Below are positions 61,286-64,000 of a DNA stretch of 64,000 nt, in pieces. The notes under the pieces are model-generated. The model was not told the DNA's origin, made no database searches, and saw only the letters and a program-made list of their open reading frames with translations. The DNA is taken from assembly GCA_037043235.1 (NCBI GenBank), contig JAWRVZ010000056.1, positions 248,001-312,000 of the forward strand. The letters run 5' to 3'. Position 1 is the stretch's first letter. Each line of letters opens with the position of its first letter. The translations under genes were made by a program, and so were the position numbers. This DNA comes from Rhodeus uyekii (Eukaryota; Chordata; Actinopteri; Cypriniformes; Acheilognathidae).

Positions 61286-61603
61286 TGTGGCGAGCAGGGC
61301 GGGGTCGAGGGACCGTGAGAGCGTCACGAGAGCCGGTGGCGTGATTGAGAATGAGCGACACCTGCGAGCCATCGGTCTCTCTATTCTCACGGAGGAGCGG
61401 AGACTTAAAAGGAGGAGCGACGACAGTGAAAGGGAGAGAGGACCAGGCCTGGGACTTATGTTGTGTTTGTGTGGGCGGCGGTCGACCGCGAGGGGCCGCC
61501 GCCATTACTTTAGTTTTGGATTTATGTTTTATTTTATTATTAAAGTGTGTTAAATGTCTGCCGGTTCCCGCCTCCTTCCTCCCTGAACAAAGACATGGTT
61601 ACA
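61286..61603 (+). repeat. 3' LTR of the compact element
   Basis: 318 bp, offset 981 bp from the 5' LTR, with no difference seen by eye. The bases just before it (GGGCGTTGGGGGTA) are only weakly purine-rich. The long G/A-rich run about 50 bp upstream is a stronger polypurine candidate. Confidence 0.95.
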
Positions 61604-63121
61604 TTAATATGTTGAAAATTCATTTTGCCATCACAGGAATAAATTACATTTTAAAATATATTAAACAACAAATTGTCATTTTAAAATTAAAAATATTTCA
61701 CAATATTAATGTTTTCACTGTATTTTGGAAAAAAAATCTTATGTAGATTTGGTGAGCATAAGGCACTTTTTTCAACAGCATTAGAAAATCTTGCCAACCC
61801 CAACATTTTGAATGGTAGTTTATGTGATTTTGATGGATGTCTGAAATTTGTATTTGTTTTGTTAGAAATTACACAAATAAGTATTTTATCAGGTATTATA
61901 ACATGTACTAGTGTTGTAAAAATTGCATACCATAGTTTATCGAAAACTCATCAACTCATTTAATATTTAGTATGATCCTTTTCTATCTCCTTAAGTGACA
62001 TTTTGTGCTTCCCAATTAATACGCATCAGCCAGTCCTTGTTCACATGCTCGAGACTTCTGAACCTTGGATCCAAGTGAATTTGAGGGTGACTAAATTAGT
62101 GGGTCTGAGAATATAGTTTGATTGGCTGAAGTGTCAAATTTTAGATTTTGCAGAGGTGAATTCGACCATAAGACGAAAGATTGGGGTTATTTTTTTTATT
62201 ACATATCAGATTTATTGCCTTTAGGTCAGAGACCAAACGCTTTAGCTGGTACGCAGTTTTCAAAGTAACACTGACCTGAAATATAATGAATTTTACTGAA
62301 GAATTTCCACCTTTGTGCCATGTTTCTAACAACCTCTCAAACAGACTTAGATTCGTTTTTCTGCTTCAGACACAAATGGATAGATAACTGTTCAACTTCA
62401 CTCATGGCTGATGAATTGAGCACCCCATCAGATGTTTTATGCTGGACCTCTAATGTTAGCAGCCTGACGAGACTTTAAAATGGGTTTGGAATCAGTGTCA
62501 GCCAGTATAACATTAGGTTGAATGGCTATTGCTAATGTTTCAGGAGGGCGAAATTGAGAGTAAAATGATGCAATTTGGATGTGCTGAATCCACAATCTAC
62601 AAGAAAAGTGTTTCAGAAAATTCTTCAATTAAATATGACATTTCTAAGACCCTCAACTTTTCTAAGTGGCAACACAAAGCCCTCAATAAGCATGACAAGA
62701 TGACCATGTTCACTTGATTACCTGTCTTCATAACACTGCTATAATGGATGACTAATTTGCATAATTATGTTTCATCCTCTCTACCTTTTTAAATGAGTCC
62801 TGCACCGATGCCCCACAATAGCCCACCATCGTTATTGTCCTCAAGGAGATTATTCTCTTTTTTGGTTCATTAAATCATGTATGGTTTATTAGACAGCCCT
62901 GGTGAACTATGGGTAATGACCCTCAGAACCAAATGTCACAATTTTTGGGCCTCTCCATGTACATTACAACATTATATTTGTGGGTGAACAAGTTATAACG
63001 AAAACACAATTATTTATATATATATTCATATTAGGTAATAACAACTTTTTTAATTTAACAATTCTGTCATTTTCATAAAAGACATAAACTCACAGTTCTG
63101 ACTTTTTTCGTACAATAAGCA
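61604..63121. other. AT-rich unique sequence
   Basis: No recognised element. Frames at 61709-61963, 62141-62332 and 62529-62717 have no domain. Confidence 0.35.
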
Positions 63122-63440
63122 TATAATGATGTTTTATTAACACAGTTCAGGAAGAGCCGTTTAAATGATCCATGCAATCAACTCGCCATCAGCAATTACC
63201 ACGTCTCATCCTATCAGTATGAGAGGAAGCCTTTATGTTTACACGTTTGACTCGTCTACATTTCTTGGCAGTTTTCAGCATCTCTCCACCATCTCGACAC
63301 CTCACTCTTGGCTTTTCTTATCACAGCCAGTAAATACAGGGGGTGTACTCTGGGTTCGGGCCCTCTCTTTGAACAGCACGCTAAATACGCATACCATTTA
63401 CTGTACTTGAATTATTTGTAAGGGTGAACTTGTGAAACGT
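63122..63440 (+). repeat. Dispersed inverted-pair repeat, arm 2
   Basis: It aligns with the reverse complement of 43800-44090. ACAGCACGCTAAATACGCAT and ATACCATTTACTG here correspond to ACAGCACGCCAAATACACAT and ATACCATTTACCG there. The arms are about 19 kb apart. Confidence 0.7.
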
Positions 63441-64000
63441 ATTACACAGAACTTATAACTTCTTAACACAGAGTTTATCTCAGAATCAGGAAAAGCAATC
63501 GTCACTGGAGTTTGTAAGTGCGTAAGCGTTTGTTTACATATCTAGTTCTGTTCATTTGTGCATTGAAGTATCAGTTAGCAGGGAGGATTAATTTCGAAAC
63601 TTCGCTATTGATTGTTCTACTATGTTGTGACTTACTAATTTATTTTTGAACAGCCTCGTTCACCTAGCTGTTGTATTTTATTTTATTGCACTAAAGTAGG
63701 CTCCGATCAGAAGTAATCACTGCTCTGAGGGGTGATCATTTGTGGGCGTAGCAATTTGCTGCTTTCACTAAAACTGAATATTTATTTGCCGCATGTGCAC
63801 TGTCGCAGAAACGTTCCAGCCTCCACCTGTGACTCTACCTGCACGACTAAACCAAGCAAGGACACTGGCAAGGCACTGAGGTTTTTTTCTGCATTCCTTT
63901 CTATTCCCATTTTTACTCCACTCTTCTTTCTTCTCCTCCTCATGTGCTTTCTGTACATTAATGTTGTCTCTCAACAAGACTTTACCATCACACGCAAAAG
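63441..64000. other. Unique sequence to the end of the window
   Basis: No feature was recognised. The minus-strand frame 63768-63977 has no domain. Confidence 0.35.

Larger units (their letters stand above)
60305..61603 (+). mobile_element. Compact non-autonomous LTR retrotransposon (1299 bp), very recent insertion
   Basis: Two 318-bp LTRs (60305-60622 and 61286-61603) appear identical when compared line by line. They start TGTGGCGAGC and end ATGGTTACA. The flanks TTAAT (60300-60304) and TTAAT (61604-61608) are a perfect 5-bp target duplication. A primer-binding site follows the 5' LTR after one base. The internal 663 bp is GC-rich, has a T run (61083-61102) and a G run (61219-61233), and encodes no recognisable gag, protease, RT or integrase. 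Several overlapping frames are open only because of the GC bias. It must have been mobilised by proteins supplied elsewhere. Confidence 0.95.

Noticed and set aside
60750..61344. Several GC-rich frames of 126-176 codons on both strands
   Set aside because: They overlap in several phases within the compact LTR element, run through homopolymers and show no gag or pol motif. The GC bias explains them.
60306..61553. Two identical 88-codon frames
   Set aside because: They are the same LTR sequence read twice, not a gene pair.

Overview
This window looks like a gene-poor, AT-rich stretch of a teleost genome, probably a cyprinid or a close relative. The evidence is a set of repeats that I recognise as typical of these fish: DIRS-type tyrosine-recombinase retrotransposons, a 5S-rRNA-derived SINE3, L2 and Tx1-like LINEs, Tc1-type transposons, Gypsy-type solo LTRs, palindromic-ended MITEs that begin GGT(A)ACACTTTA, and long (TG)n, (AT)n and (TCTA)n arrays. 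I found no host protein-coding gene, rRNA, functional tRNA or CRISPR array that I would defend. Nearly every readable protein fragment belongs to a transposable element, and almost all are broken.

Layout. 1-15.5 kb: mostly unique AT-rich DNA with a LINE reverse-transcriptase tail (0.9-1.5 kb), a MITE (2.2 kb), an L2 fragment (5.0-5.6 kb), a deleted Tc1 element (7.8-8.8 kb), a compound microsatellite (10.4 kb), an LTR-like fragment running into AT/GT repeats (12.2 kb) and a SINE3 (13.9 kb). 15.5-25.5 kb: two DIRS retrotransposons facing away from each other, the first (minus) broken into by a Tc1 terminus, the second (plus) with both inverted terminal repeats and the internal complementary region. 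25.5-31.7 kb: AT-rich, featureless except for a (TG)n array and a degenerate minisatellite. 31.7-39.4 kb: two solo LTRs, a decayed Tx1-type LINE whose 3' segment appears twice on either side of an L2 LINE, and an old DIRS gag region split by a 768-bp hAT-type element with a perfect 8-bp target duplication. 39.7-47.2 kb: a TA-flanked terminal-inverted-repeat element, a (TCTA)n array, a solo LTR, one arm of a dispersed inverted pair and a third DIRS recombinase fragment. 47-55.6 kb: mainly unique DNA with a LINE fragment, a SINE3 piece and a MITE. 55.6-63.4 kb: a MITE carrying a nested 491-bp insertion, two tandem-oriented MITEs, a Gypsy LTR plus gag remnant, a solo LTR, a strong hairpin, a compact LTR retrotransposon with two identical LTRs, and the other arm of the dispersed pair.

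The most informative object is the 1299-bp element at 60305-61603. It has 318-bp LTRs that look identical, a 5-bp target duplication TTAAT, and a primer-binding site matching the 3' end of tRNA-Phe. It has no recognisable gag or pol, so it looks like a very recent insertion of a non-autonomous LTR retrotransposon. All alignments here were made by eye; family names rest on motif recognition and not on a database search.
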